24,297 bases of DNA from Bacteroidetes bacterium UBA2322 (lineage in GTDB: Bacteria > Bacteroidota > Bacteroidia > Chitinophagales > UBA2359). Both the position numbers and the translations under genes were made by a program. The notes beneath the pieces were generated by a model that was given only the letters and a program-made list of their open reading frames with translations, was not told the origin of the DNA and did not search any database. This document shows, one piece after another, positions 17,101 to 23,038 of the stretch. Numbering within the stretch: the first letter of the stretch is position 1; the number at the start of each line of letters is the position of its first letter. The DNA is taken from positions 1 to 24,297 of the forward strand of contig DDVC01000019.1 in assembly GCA_002345145.1 (NCBI GenBank), given 5' to 3'.

Positions 17101-19549
17101 TACCGATATTGCCGCCACAAACCGTATCCAACAGGCAACAGTGGACATAGGTGCTTATGAATCTGCACCTCCGCCTTGCATCCTCATCTGCTTTAACGGT
17201 GGTAATGCCGTTTATGATGCTCAGGATAACTGCGTTTGCGAATGCCCTCCCGGTTTCTACGGCGCAAACTGCGAAACTGACAATCCCTGCTACAACCACC
17301 CATGCCAAAACGGAGGCGCCGTATCGGTAGGCTCTGAAGGTAGTTGCGGCTGTAATTGCCCACCCGGATTTACCGGCGCTAACTGCGAAACCCCTATTCC
17401 CTGCTACAACCACCCATGCCAAAACGGAGGCGCTGTATCGGTAGGCTCTGACGGTAGTTGCGGCTGTAATTGCCCACCCGGATTTACCGGCGAAAACTGT
17501 GAAACCCCTATTCCCTGTTACAACCACCCATGCCAAAACGGAGGCGCCGTATCGGTAGGCTCTGACGGTAGTTGCGGCTGTAATTGCCCTCCCGGATTTA
17601 CCGGCGAAAACTGTGAAACCCCTATTCCCTGCTACAACCACCCATGCCAAAACGGAGGCGCTGTATCGGTAGGCTCTAACGGTAGTTGCGGCTGTAATTG
17701 CCCACCCGGATTTACCGGCGCTAACTGCGAAACCCCTATTCCCTGCTACAACCACCCATGCCAAAACGGAGGCGCCGTATCGGTAGGCTCTGACGGTAGT
17801 TGCGGCTGTAATTGCCCACCCGGATTTACCGGCGAAAACTGTGAAACCCCTATTCCCTGTTACAACCACCCATGCCAAAACGGAGGCGCTGTATCGGTAG
17901 GCTCTAACGGTAGTTGCGGCTGTAATTGCCCTCCCGGATTTACCGGCGAAAACTGCGAAACCCCTATTCCCTGCTACAACCACCAATGCCAAAACGGAGG
18001 CGCTGTATCGGTAGGCTCTGACGGTAGTTGCGGCTGTAATTGCCCTCTCGGATTTACCGGCGAAAACTGTGAAACCCCTATTCCCTGCTACAACCACCCA
18101 TGCCAAAACGGCGGCGCTGTATCGGTAAGCTCTGACGGTAGTTGCGGCTGTAATTGCCCACCCGGATTTACCGGCGCTGATTGTAGTGAAACGTATCCTT
18201 GCCCCGTAGTAACTACCACTACTGTTACCGCTTGTGGAAGTTACGTTTGGGCTGTAACCGGTTTAACCTATACACAATCGGGAGTTTATATGGTAGAGGT
18301 AAACGACTGTACTACCGAAGTATTAAACCTAACCATTCCGCCCGGATTGGTGGTGAGCCTTAACGGTACAACCAATGTATGCGTAGGCGGCACAATTGGT
18401 TTGGTGGCAACCGGCGGAAACACCTATCAGTGGAGTGGCCCCAACGGTTTTACCGGCACTGGTGGTAGTATAACCCGCAGCAATGCTACCCTAAGCATGT
18501 CGGGAACTTATACGGTAACCATTACCAACAATGGTTGCAGCACCATATTAAGCATAAACGTAACCGTACATCCTATACCCTCTGCTACCATTACGAGCGC
18601 TACCTCTGTTTGTTCGGGCGGCACTATTAGCCTTAGCGCTCCGGCAGGTGCAGTAAGTTATGCGTGGAGTGGTCCGGGTGGATTCACCGCATCGGGGGCT
18701 ACCATAATGCGCAGCAATGCCACCACTGCCATGACCGGCACTTACACTGTAACTGTAACCGGCATCGGTGGTTGTACTGCTACGGCAAGCAAGTCTGTAT
18801 CGGTAAGTTCGCCCACATTGGCAAGCATTACCGGCGCTACCAGTTTTTGTTCCAACGGAACAGTTACCCTTACCGCCACCACTGCCGGTGTTAGCTGCCA
18901 ATGGAGCGGACCGGGTGGATTCAGCTTTAGCGGCGCTACCATGACCCGCACACCCGCAGTAGCCGGCACTTACACAGTTACGGTTACCAACGCATCGGGT
19001 TGTATTAGCACTGCCAGCCGCACGGTTTTAGTTACTACCACCCCCAATGCTGTCATTGCTAATAATAGTAACTGCACCCGTATTTGGCTCATTGCCTCCG
19101 GCGGCAACAGTTATGCGTGGAGTGGTCCTAATGGTTACAGCATTACCGGCACAACCGTTTTGCGCAATCCGGCCACGGCTACCATGTGGGGCACCTATAC
19201 TGTAACCGTTACGGGAAGCGGTGGCTGTTCAACTACGGCAAGCATTATTGTTTCGCCATGCGCTGCCAAAAACGGTGAAGAATTGGAGGCAGGTTTAAAA
19301 GCCTACCCCAATCCTACCGGCGGCATTACCACCCTCAGTTTTTACGCACCGGTTGAAGAAGAAGTACAGTTATCAGTATTTGCCATAGATGGCAGGGAGG
19401 TGGCAGTATTGTTTAACGGCACAACACAGGCTGAAAATACTTACGAGTTGCAGTTAGACGCTACCTTATTGCCAAGTGGCACTTACTATGCTGTGCTGCG
19501 CCGCGCCAGTGGCAATACAGAGCAATTGCCGGTGGTGATAGTACGATAA
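11162..19549 (+). CDS. Giant mosaic secreted surface protein with T9SS sorting domain
   Basis: 2795 residues. A signal sequence with a long n-region and the hydrophobic core LLLNTIWIGCCFFWL ends near TAVAQ (about residue 45). Then follow seven ~110-125-residue repeats (53-860), two PKD/Ig-like units (about 862-1015), two right-handed parallel beta-helix modules (1021-1490 and about 1497-1995), nine EGF-like units (about 2005-2345), a short Cys-containing unit, four Ig-like units (about 2395-2700) and a C-terminal T9SS type A domain (from about 2713, AYPNPTGG) that directs outer-membrane export and anchoring. No catalytic site is recognisable; the beta helices could bind or cleave polysaccharide, but the whole looks like an adhesin or matrix protein. 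It is monocistronic between a strong promoter and a strong terminator. A second ATG at 11171 is an alternative start. Confidence 0.9.
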   Translation: MLYMFLPAAQSNASTPTIKLLLNTIWIGCCFFWLTEILKPHTAVAQDVYCNSCQYTICLFDTNNNNWEGAVASVMVDGVTVLHNITQTPSNSIFYINHSGSLLQGACYNFTAGYNSEMLLTYMPGSNPHENYYHLYIGEAHTNLSNGTLVYASLPGEQPPAINTRTASECQFTRKQYRISLFANDNSATYPGWNGGYVNVNVGGNTVLANITPQATFPYPYVTHFEFEITHYFTMSIPDDISVEYHGGEYVPTAYYGVYTADGTLLYESPTTGVPPVQQTVYHACTSGFPDVSHLYDNCTYFVCLHDTQDNTWQGGSLGVNINEIAVYQGLSLSSVNADQPCGSACFGFTLNPTENITIHYTNGIDAQQNWYSVFEGSAADLQSAQPLYNSPIGVAPPLVQSINNICGSTPISNESCTYAICLSSTDNNGWNTAFTDVWVNNAPVLSGITLPYQEHSVCFDFSFNPSDVITVNYFAGINPQNHTYQIYGGSMGNGSLIFATPASQSPPDSQNIQNYCGQTTMPNIGQGTCSYQICLNNFPGWKNSRIDLLVNNTIALFGITCESSASSFGCCFDFSVNPNDVVTVNYFSGAFSCLDAYSIWENGNGNPVYTSPYNQPPPNSQNFSLSCSIEEEEEEQNPNACLYYICLTDAAGDGWNGGYVNVWVNDDVALNNLTVPNNASFACFSFVVNPADLVHIEYIAGADGAENGYFIAPGLDAAPVFTTTPDEKPPYWQTLANLCEQEEEEEEADFCSYSICLYDEDNAGWGGAWVNVLSNDSYLLQELTLLPEQSVTCYNFEVQEGADILVTYFPDVSTSQYHYYIVFDGTDGLGSEMYNSLTTNGNVPLHTVELPNPCADGEEPNCSAYISTSSNTTELTCLLTSINLTANGGTDYLWDDNTTNSVRAINAPGNYYVTVTDSNGCTADAGITISSNNTPPNASITPTPNTTELTCTLTEIELTAEWGGVMYEWSNGVTDAYIIASTPDTYSVTITGSNGCTASASMEITNTCTDSQNCPTTSSLHVDQNVSASGDGATWATAFKTLDEALSIAHCCANVSAIYVAAGTYKPTKKPYNNCAQITNFNPRHVTFHIPDGLTLKGGYPAGGGVQNVADNPTILSGDIGMVGVSADNAYHVVLAVAPNSGGIGVTIDGFFITGGNANGIYGYTTVNGIDIYPGHGGGIFIYRGANTLTNNTVYNNAAYSGGGILCYYTNSTLTNNTVYNNSISTGGGGGGGILLYSGTNTLTNNTVYNNSATDSDGGGIFLYSGSNNTLTNNTVYNNSAINSNGGGFAIIFGSHTLANNTVYGNSTTNGNGGGIYTEDNTAALSIITLTNNTVYGNSVTNGSGGGIYTFLGTNTLTNNLFWENTKDAANNVAGADYFANGTNGNTFINNFLQLEESHYPVSNSGDFAIGTGASDNIFAQNPMFVNAANPAGADNIHRTADDGFYLTLGSPAINAGSNAALTGITTDITGANRIQKIIVDAGAYEGELCPPYTTLFVDQSVSLSGNGQTWSTAFKSLTEALDLAWQCPNVDTILVAIGVYKPTRKPYEMQPDKTGVEIITPDARDVTFHIRTGLTVLGGFPNGGGPRITDNLLTTLTGDTEELVAYHVVYIDASPLWTPANATTTLDGFIITGAEAQNPTVYPLNGFDLHQNYGGGVYINGGIVHLSNNRIDNHHANRGGGIYINQSNTTLANTQITDNFAVRGGGIFTNAATNLIHQNLFARNEAGNLGGAIYSQLSNNTIQTNQLNANTALNAGGAYYATDGNTNAQNNTFDFNEATTSGGGALYMVSGSHDFVSNTFINNTAQLGAAAYLDQDEQKLINNTFINNTADINGGGIYLANGSHTLVNNTLIGNRALFITGGGGLYTNDGTHFIDNNIFWNNKIGNNDNTPGADLFNNLANNTLRHNLLQLISSEYDPANLGINATGNLFAQNPMFIDASNPAGPDALHRTNDDGLQLQTGSPAINAGNNTLLPTGITTDIAATNRIQQATVDIGAYESAPPPCILICFNGGNAVYDAQDNCVCECPPGFYGANCETDNPCYNHPCQNGGAVSVGSEGSCGCNCPPGFTGANCETPIPCYNHPCQNGGAVSVGSDGSCGCNCPPGFTGENCETPIPCYNHPCQNGGAVSVGSDGSCGCNCPPGFTGENCETPIPCYNHPCQNGGAVSVGSNGSCGCNCPPGFTGANCETPIPCYNHPCQNGGAVSVGSDGSCGCNCPPGFTGENCETPIPCYNHPCQNGGAVSVGSNGSCGCNCPPGFTGENCETPIPCYNHQCQNGGAVSVGSDGSCGCNCPLGFTGENCETPIPCYNHPCQNGGAVSVSSDGSCGCNCPPGFTGADCSETYPCPVVTTTTVTACGSYVWAVTGLTYTQSGVYMVEVNDCTTEVLNLTIPPGLVVSLNGTTNVCVGGTIGLVATGGNTYQWSGPNGFTGTGGSITRSNATLSMSGTYTVTITNNGCSTILSINVTVHPIPSATITSATSVCSGGTISLSAPAGAVSYAWSGPGGFTASGATIMRSNATTAMTGTYTVTVTGIGGCTATASKSVSVSSPTLASITGATSFCSNGTVTLTATTAGVSCQWSGPGGFSFSGATMTRTPAVAGTYTVTVTNASGCISTASRTVLVTTTPNAVIANNSNCTRIWLIASGGNSYAWSGPNGYSITGTTVLRNPATATMWGTYTVTVTGSGGCSTTASIIVSPCAAKNGEELEAGLKAYPNPTGGITTLSFYAPVEEEVQLSVFAIDGREVAVLFNGTTQAENTYELQLDATLLPSGTYYAVLRRASGNTEQLPVVIVR
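11318..13740 (+). repeat. Seven N-terminal Cys/Trp repeats of the giant protein
   Basis: Units begin near residues 53, 170, 299, 417, 530, 642 and 752. A typical unit opens C-x-Y-x-ICL followed by a D/N-rich loop and W-x-GG or a similar Trp-Gly turn (GDGWNGGYVNVWVN in unit 6). It then has a hydrophobic VL-x-x-IT strand, a CF-x-F strand, NP-x-D-x-V-x-VNYF and a closing PP-x-x-Q-x-x-x-x-x-C. Unit 2 lacks the opening Cys-x-Tyr form and is the most divergent. Units 5 and 6 end in six-Glu runs (residues 631-636 and 743-748). The domain resembles one seen repeatedly in T9SS substrates; a beta-sandwich binding domain is inferred. Confidence 0.8.
14222..15628 (+). repeat. First parallel beta-helix module, with NNTVYNN turns
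   Basis: The module opens LHVDQNVSASGDGATWATAF, a standard start for secreted right-handed beta-helix domains, and ends VDAGAYEG. In the middle (14729-15246, residues 1190-1362) seven turns share LTNNTVYNN or LTNNTVYGN, each followed by a Gly-rich GGGI/GGGF strand, at 24-32 residue spacing. The DNA of these turns is also similar, pointing to duplication of single turns. Confidence 0.8.
15650..17163 (+). repeat. Second parallel beta-helix module
   Basis: It restarts with LFVDQSVSLSGNGQTWSTAF and ends VDIGAYES, mirroring the first module, which marks an old duplication of the whole ~480-500-residue domain. Turns such as NNTFINNTA and GGGIYLANGSHTLVNNT are more diverged than in the first copy. 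Both modules share the late segment FAQNPMF, then the TDDG/NDDG-like loop and SPAINAG. Confidence 0.8.
17285..18196 (+). repeat. Eight near-identical 114-base EGF-like units
   Basis: Exact 114-base (38-residue) periodicity: unit starts run from 17285 to 18083. Each unit reads PCYNHPCQNGG, then a Ser/Gly-rich stretch, then CGCNCPPGFTG and a final Cys. Units differ at only a few bases. A more divergent ninth EGF-like unit (CFNGG, CECPPGFYGANC) lies just upstream at about 17177-17284. Unit 7 has Gln for Pro and CPLG for CPPG; unit 8 ends GADC and exits the array. Domain family: EGF-like, six cysteines per unit, disulphide-linked when secreted. Confidence 0.95.
18345..19258 (+). repeat. Four Ig/PKD-like units before the sorting domain
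   Basis: Four units of about 70-80 residues share a Cys near the start, then YQWSGPNGF / YAWSGPGGF-type strands, a Thr/Ser-rich middle, and GTYTVTVT or GTYTVTIT near the end followed by a second Cys. This is the usual Ig-like stalk found in T9SS substrates. It probably spaces the EGF and beta-helix parts from the outer membrane. Confidence 0.8.
19301..19549 (+). other. C-terminal T9SS type A sorting domain
   Basis: The last ~80 residues: AYPNPTGG at the start, VQLSVFAIDGREV in the middle, LPSGTYYAVL and a final strand VVIVR. This is the conserved sorting signal recognised by the Type IX secretion machinery, which is removed on attachment to the surface. Confidence 0.93.
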
Positions 19550-19614
19550 ACATCGGGCAAACAGGCATCGGGTTTTTATGTTTCCCGATGTTGTATTTAA
19601 ACCGATAAGACAAC

Positions 19615-19648
19615 AAAAGGGACAGGTTTCAACGCCTGTCCCTTTTTT
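19615..19648. terminator. Two-way terminator between the giant gene and the MoeB-like gene
   Basis: A perfect 12-base stem, AAAAGGGACAGG (19615-19626) with CCTGTCCCTTTT (19635-19646), has an 8-base loop and is flanked by T on one side and A on the other. It therefore has a T tract in both directions and fits the convergent arrangement of the two genes. Confidence 0.85.
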
Positions 19649-19687
19649 AAGCTAATATGGCATGCAGCAACAAGCCTCCAGCCTATT

Positions 19688-20788
19688 TTACAAAATGCCC
19701 GATATGCCTCCGGCTAAACTGTAAACGGTTATTTCAGGAAAAGTTTGGCTAATAATTTGTGCCGCCATATGGCTGCGCTCGCCTGTTTGACAAAAGGTAA
19801 TTACCGTGTTGTAGTTGTCTAAACTGGGTAATGAGTGAGGCAATTGGGACAACGGCACCCTAATGTGTTTAAAGTGGGTTAAATGGGGTTCTTCGTGTGG
19901 GTTGCGCACATCTATGATAAGGGTTTTTGGGCGGTTTAGGTGTTGGGTAAATTGTTTGGGTGTTATGTTGTGTATGGTTTGGGGCGTTGTGTTTTGGCAA
20001 AACTGTACGTAGTTAAAGTTTTGGAGTTCCTGCATGGTTTTGGGCGCTGCGTTACTAAACCGATTGTGAGGCTGAATAGCAACGGTATAAGTTTGATGTA
20101 AAAGGGCATTGTAGTAACATACCTTATTAAATAGAGGCTGCCCGATACCGGTAATGATTTTAAGGGCTTCGTTGGCTTGCAAAGCGCCTATAATGCCCGG
20201 CACAATACCCAACACACCGGCATCGGCACAATTGGGGGTTTGGTGTGGGGGTGTGGGGTACAGGTGCCGGTAGTTGGCAGAAAAACTGCCATCGGGCAGG
20301 GGCAGGTTAAACACGGCTATCTGCCCCTGAAAGCGGTAAACTGCACCATAAACCAAGGGTTTGTTAAGCAATACAGCGGCATCGTTGAGCAGGTATCGGG
20401 CGGTAAAGTTATCGGTAGCATCTATAAGTAGGTGGTAATTGGGCAAAATATCGGGCACATTGTATTGGGTAAGCGCAGTTTCATAAGCAGTGCAGGAAAT
20501 ATGCGGGTTAAATGCCTGAACCCATTGGACAGCCAACCGGGCTTTTGAAACACCCACTTGTGCAGGCGTGTAAAGGGTTTGCCTATTAAGGTTGGTAAGC
20601 TCTACGGTATCGGCATCGGCAATGCCTATATGCCCTACGCCGGCTGCTGCCAAATACTGAATAACCGGGCAGCCTAAACCGCCGGCACCGGCTACCAGCA
20701 CCCGGGCTTGGGCAAGTTTTTGCTGTTTGGCAGCGCCCATTTCGGGCAAGAGCATTTGGCGGGAGTAGCGGGTATCAAACATGTGCAA
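19688..20788 (-). CDS. MoeB/ThiF-type adenylyltransferase fused to a rhodanese domain
   Basis: The N-terminal ~240 residues form an E1-like domain. The nucleotide loop is GAGGLG (34-39), the conserved NRQ of the active site lies at 68-70, and PNCADAGVLG carries the conserved Cys187 position. The C-terminal ~90 residues are a rhodanese with a canonical loop, CQTGERS (Cys333). Such fusions activate the C-terminal Gly-Gly of a small sulfur-carrier protein as an acyl-adenylate and transfer sulfur to it, for molybdopterin, thiamine or thio-amino-acid synthesis. Unusually, both zinc CxxC pairs of MoeB are missing: the first reads NYRH (172-175), and the second pair near residues 240-250 is absent. 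No MoaD/ThiS-type carrier is encoded in the window, so the pathway is open. The rhodanese end is slightly short (GGISGIL). Confidence 0.85.
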   Translation of the reverse strand: MHMFDTRYSRQMLLPEMGAAKQQKLAQARVLVAGAGGLGCPVIQYLAAAGVGHIGIADADTVELTNLNRQTLYTPAQVGVSKARLAVQWVQAFNPHISCTAYETALTQYNVPDILPNYHLLIDATDNFTARYLLNDAAVLLNKPLVYGAVYRFQGQIAVFNLPLPDGSFSANYRHLYPTPPHQTPNCADAGVLGIVPGIIGALQANEALKIITGIGQPLFNKVCYYNALLHQTYTVAIQPHNRFSNAAPKTMQELQNFNYVQFCQNTTPQTIHNITPKQFTQHLNRPKTLIIDVRNPHEEPHLTHFKHIRVPLSQLPHSLPSLDNYNTVITFCQTGERSHMAAQIISQTFPEITVYSLAGGISGIL

Positions 20789-20845
20789 TTTAATAGGACA
20801 AGCAATGGTAAAATTCTGACTCGGAACAGGAATTTACAGCATGAG

Positions 20846-20878
20846 CAAATATGCTGTTCTTGAAACAAATACAGCAAA
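20846..20878 (-). promoter_or_regulatory. Candidate promoter of the MoeB-like gene
   Basis: On the minus strand, TTTG (20878-20875), a 21-base spacer and CATATTTG (20853-20846) fit the phylum consensus with one mismatch in the -7 box. The box ends 57 bases before the start codon. Confidence 0.35.
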
Positions 20879-20953
20879 GTACATGCTTTGGTTAGCGTAG
20901 TTTAGGTTTATTGGGTAAAAGCCATGTTTAAATCACAAAAATCAGTTTCAAAG

Positions 20954-20965
20954 TGACATTTGTCA
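20954..20965. promoter_or_regulatory. Candidate operator dyad upstream of the YceI cluster
   Basis: TGACA, TT, TGTCA: a perfect 5-base inverted repeat touching the candidate -33 element and centred about 54 bases before the start of the first YceI gene. It resembles the dyad before miaB. A dimeric regulator is inferred; its family is not identifiable from the site. Confidence 0.35.
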
Positions 20966-20997
20966 TTGTTGGCTTGTTCACTTATGCCGTAGCTTTG
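20965..20997 (+). promoter_or_regulatory. Candidate promoter of the YceI-porin cluster
   Basis: TAGCTTTG (20990-20997) matches the -7 consensus TAnnTTTG exactly, with ATTG (20965-20968) 21 bases upstream as a one-mismatch -33 box. Transcription would begin near 21004, about 10 bases before the ATG. Confidence 0.5.
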
Positions 20998-21013
20998 CAG
21001 AAAATAAAAGAAA

Positions 21014-21580
21014 ATGAAAGTCTTATTTATGCTCCTGCTATTATGTGCAACTTTTTTTACAATCAAAGGGCAAGGCGTGTATAAACTTCAGGGTGCAAAA
21101 ATACACATTACCGGCACTTCAACACTGCACAACTGGTTGGCAGAGATAAAAAAAACAACCGGTAAAGTAAGCATAGCTGAAGGTGAGGGCGGCTTAAAAC
21201 TACAAGACGTTTTCATAGAAATTGATGCCAATTCAATAAAAAGTGAAAAGGGATCTGTTATGGAAAATAATATATACAGCGCACTGAACACCAAAAAATA
21301 TCCCAGCATTACCTTTCAGTTGAGCAAAGTAAACAGTTTTACTATAACCGGAAACGAGATATCGGCATCGGTAAGGGGAAATCTTACTGTGGCAGGCACA
21401 AGTAAAGCTACAGATTTGACGGTAAAGGGTAAAATGAAGGGGAATGGAGAAATAGAATTTACCGGCTCTAAAAAGTTAAAAATGACCGACTTTAACATTA
21501 AACCACCAACCTTTATGTTTGGCGCCATGAAAACCGGCGATGAGGTGGAAATAAGTTTTACCGTTTCGTTTAAAAATTAA
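21014..21580 (+). CDS. YceI-family periplasmic lipid-binding-like protein
   Basis: 188 residues with a clear signal peptide (MKVLFMLLLLCATFF, cleavage near IKGQ). The mature part is a YceI lipocalin-like barrel: HITGTSTLHNW near the start, SVMENNIYSALNTKKYP with FQLSKV in the middle, then VRGNLTVAG, and KKLKMTDFNIKPPTFMFG before the final strand VEISFTV. YceI proteins bind long isoprenoid or amphiphilic ligands in the periplasm; the ligand here is unknown. It is the first gene of a plus-strand cluster and is followed after 31 bases by an outer-membrane barrel gene, so joint transcription is likely. Confidence 0.9.
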   Translation: MKVLFMLLLLCATFFTIKGQGVYKLQGAKIHITGTSTLHNWLAEIKKTTGKVSIAEGEGGLKLQDVFIEIDANSIKSEKGSVMENNIYSALNTKKYPSITFQLSKVNSFTITGNEISASVRGNLTVAGTSKATDLTVKGKMKGNGEIEFTGSKKLKMTDFNIKPPTFMFGAMKTGDEVEISFTVSFKN

Positions 21581-21611
21581 GCACTTTCATAACATCTAAA
21601 TTTCAGCAACT

Positions 21612-22928
21612 ATGCAAACATTTCAACAAAGGTTTTTAGTTTTATTGCTTTGTTTTTGGGTTAGTTCACTGTACCTCATGGCTCAAAATGATATACAGTA
21701 CTACCGCCCATACGACCAGCGGGGAGTAAACATGTTTGAAACTCCCAAAACCACTTTAACCGAAGAATCGGGTTTTAAAGTGCGCATTGGTGGTCATTTT
21801 GCTCAACAATTTCAGGCTCTCAGCCATGAATCGGGTTTAGAAAAGGAATTTGGTTTAGATACCCTTATTAAAATTAAGCCCGGTTTTAACCTTGCCACTG
21901 CCAACCTCAATATAGATGCGCAGTTGCAAGAAGGCATTTCGGTAAGTTTGGTTACTTATCTGTCATCAAGGCACCACCCCGAAGCATGGGTAAAGGGCGG
22001 TTATATACAAATGGATAAACTAACTTTTCTGAAAAGCGATTTTGTGGATAAAGTAATGAACAACCTAACCCTGAAAGTAGGACATTTTGAAATTAATTAT
22101 GGAGATTCGCATTTTAGGCGTACCGATAACGGCAATGCCATGTGGAATCCTTTTGTAGGCAACTACATTTTAGATGCCTTTACCACTGAAATTGGCGGCG
22201 AGGCTATTTATCAGTCCAAAATAGGTTTGTTGGGTGTTTTAGCTGTTACCGGTGGTGAAATAAAAGGCGATGTAACCGAACCTGTAGTAAGACCACAAGA
22301 TGATAAAGCTAAAAGAAGCCCATCAATTATTGGTAAATTAGGATACGACAAACAAATCAATGATAAATTCCGCGCTCGTGTTACCGGTTCGGTTTATCAT
22401 ACTGCAAGCTCGGCAAGCAATACTTTATATGGTGGCGACCGCACCGGTTCGCGCTACTACTTAGTAGTAGAGCCCGAAAATGCAACCATCAGTACACGTT
22501 TTACTTCTGGCAGATATAACCCCGGGTTTTCCGACAAAGTAACTGCCTTTATGGGCAATGTTTTTTTGAAATACGCCGGGGCTGAATTTTTTGGCACTTA
22601 CGAAATGGCTAATGGTCGTTCTAATACAGAAACCGATACCCGCAAAGTGAGCCAATTAGCAGGCGACCTCTTGTATCGTTTTGGTAAAAGAGAACAGTTT
22701 TATGTGGGCGCAAGATATTGTATGGTAACAGCAGAGCAGCTTAGCGGAACCAGTACAACAGATGTTACGCTCAATCGCATACAAGGTTCCGCCGGCGCTT
22801 ATGTTACCAAAAATATCCTTGCCAAAATTGAGTACGTTAATCAAAACTACAATGACTTCCCTACAACCGATTTACGCTACAATGCCAGATTTAGCGGCTT
22901 AATGGTAGAAGGGGTTATTGGATTCTAA
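21612..22928 (+). CDS. Outer-membrane beta-barrel, porin-like
   Basis: 438 residues. The signal peptide is QRFLVLLLCFWVSSLYLMAQ. After an N-terminal segment (IQYYRPYDQRGVNMFETP) the protein consists of alternating amphipathic strands (FKVRIGGHFAQQF, LKVGHFEINYGD, FYVGARYCMV, AKIEYVNQNYND) and ends in an aromatic residue, EGVIGF, as outer-membrane barrels do. FEINYGDSHFRRTDNG resembles the trimeric porins of the phosphate-selective and related groups, but the substrate cannot be read. It sits between two YceI-type genes, suggesting a barrel that works with these periplasmic binders. A hairpin terminator follows, so the next gene may have its own promoter or depend on read-through. Confidence 0.8.
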   Translation: MQTFQQRFLVLLLCFWVSSLYLMAQNDIQYYRPYDQRGVNMFETPKTTLTEESGFKVRIGGHFAQQFQALSHESGLEKEFGLDTLIKIKPGFNLATANLNIDAQLQEGISVSLVTYLSSRHHPEAWVKGGYIQMDKLTFLKSDFVDKVMNNLTLKVGHFEINYGDSHFRRTDNGNAMWNPFVGNYILDAFTTEIGGEAIYQSKIGLLGVLAVTGGEIKGDVTEPVVRPQDDKAKRSPSIIGKLGYDKQINDKFRARVTGSVYHTASSASNTLYGGDRTGSRYYLVVEPENATISTRFTSGRYNPGFSDKVTAFMGNVFLKYAGAEFFGTYEMANGRSNTETDTRKVSQLAGDLLYRFGKREQFYVGARYCMVTAEQLSGTSTTDVTLNRIQGSAGAYVTKNILAKIEYVNQNYNDFPTTDLRYNARFSGLMVEGVIGF

Positions 22929-22973
22929 AATCACCTCTACAGGCTCTTTTTTTAACTCAATACGCTCATCTTT

Positions 22974-23021
22974 CAGAAAGCAGGCAATACAAATTTTAGC
23001 AGATTGTCTGCTTTCTGTTTT
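22974..23021 (+). terminator. Hairpin terminator or attenuator after the porin gene
   Basis: A 10-base perfect stem, CAGAAAGCAG (22974-22983) with CTGCTTTCTG (23008-23017), extends to a CAA/TTG pair and is followed by TTTT. It lies 18 bases before the next start codon, so it may only reduce transcription of the last two genes. CATCTTTG just after it is one base away from a -7 box, but would place the start at the ATG itself. Confidence 0.65.
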
Positions 23022-23038
23022 ACTTTCATCTTTGTAAT

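Noticed and set aside
16907..18106. A 399-codon open frame antisense to the EGF array
   Set aside because: It repeats with the same 114-base period because it mirrors the EGF units; the periodic DNA lacks stops in that frame. The sense frame has clear domains, a signal sequence and a sorting tail.
11318..18196. CRISPR array or phage-type repeat as explanation for the periodic DNA
   Set aside because: The periods are multiples of three, the units are fully coding, no unique spacers separate them, and no cas or phage genes are present.
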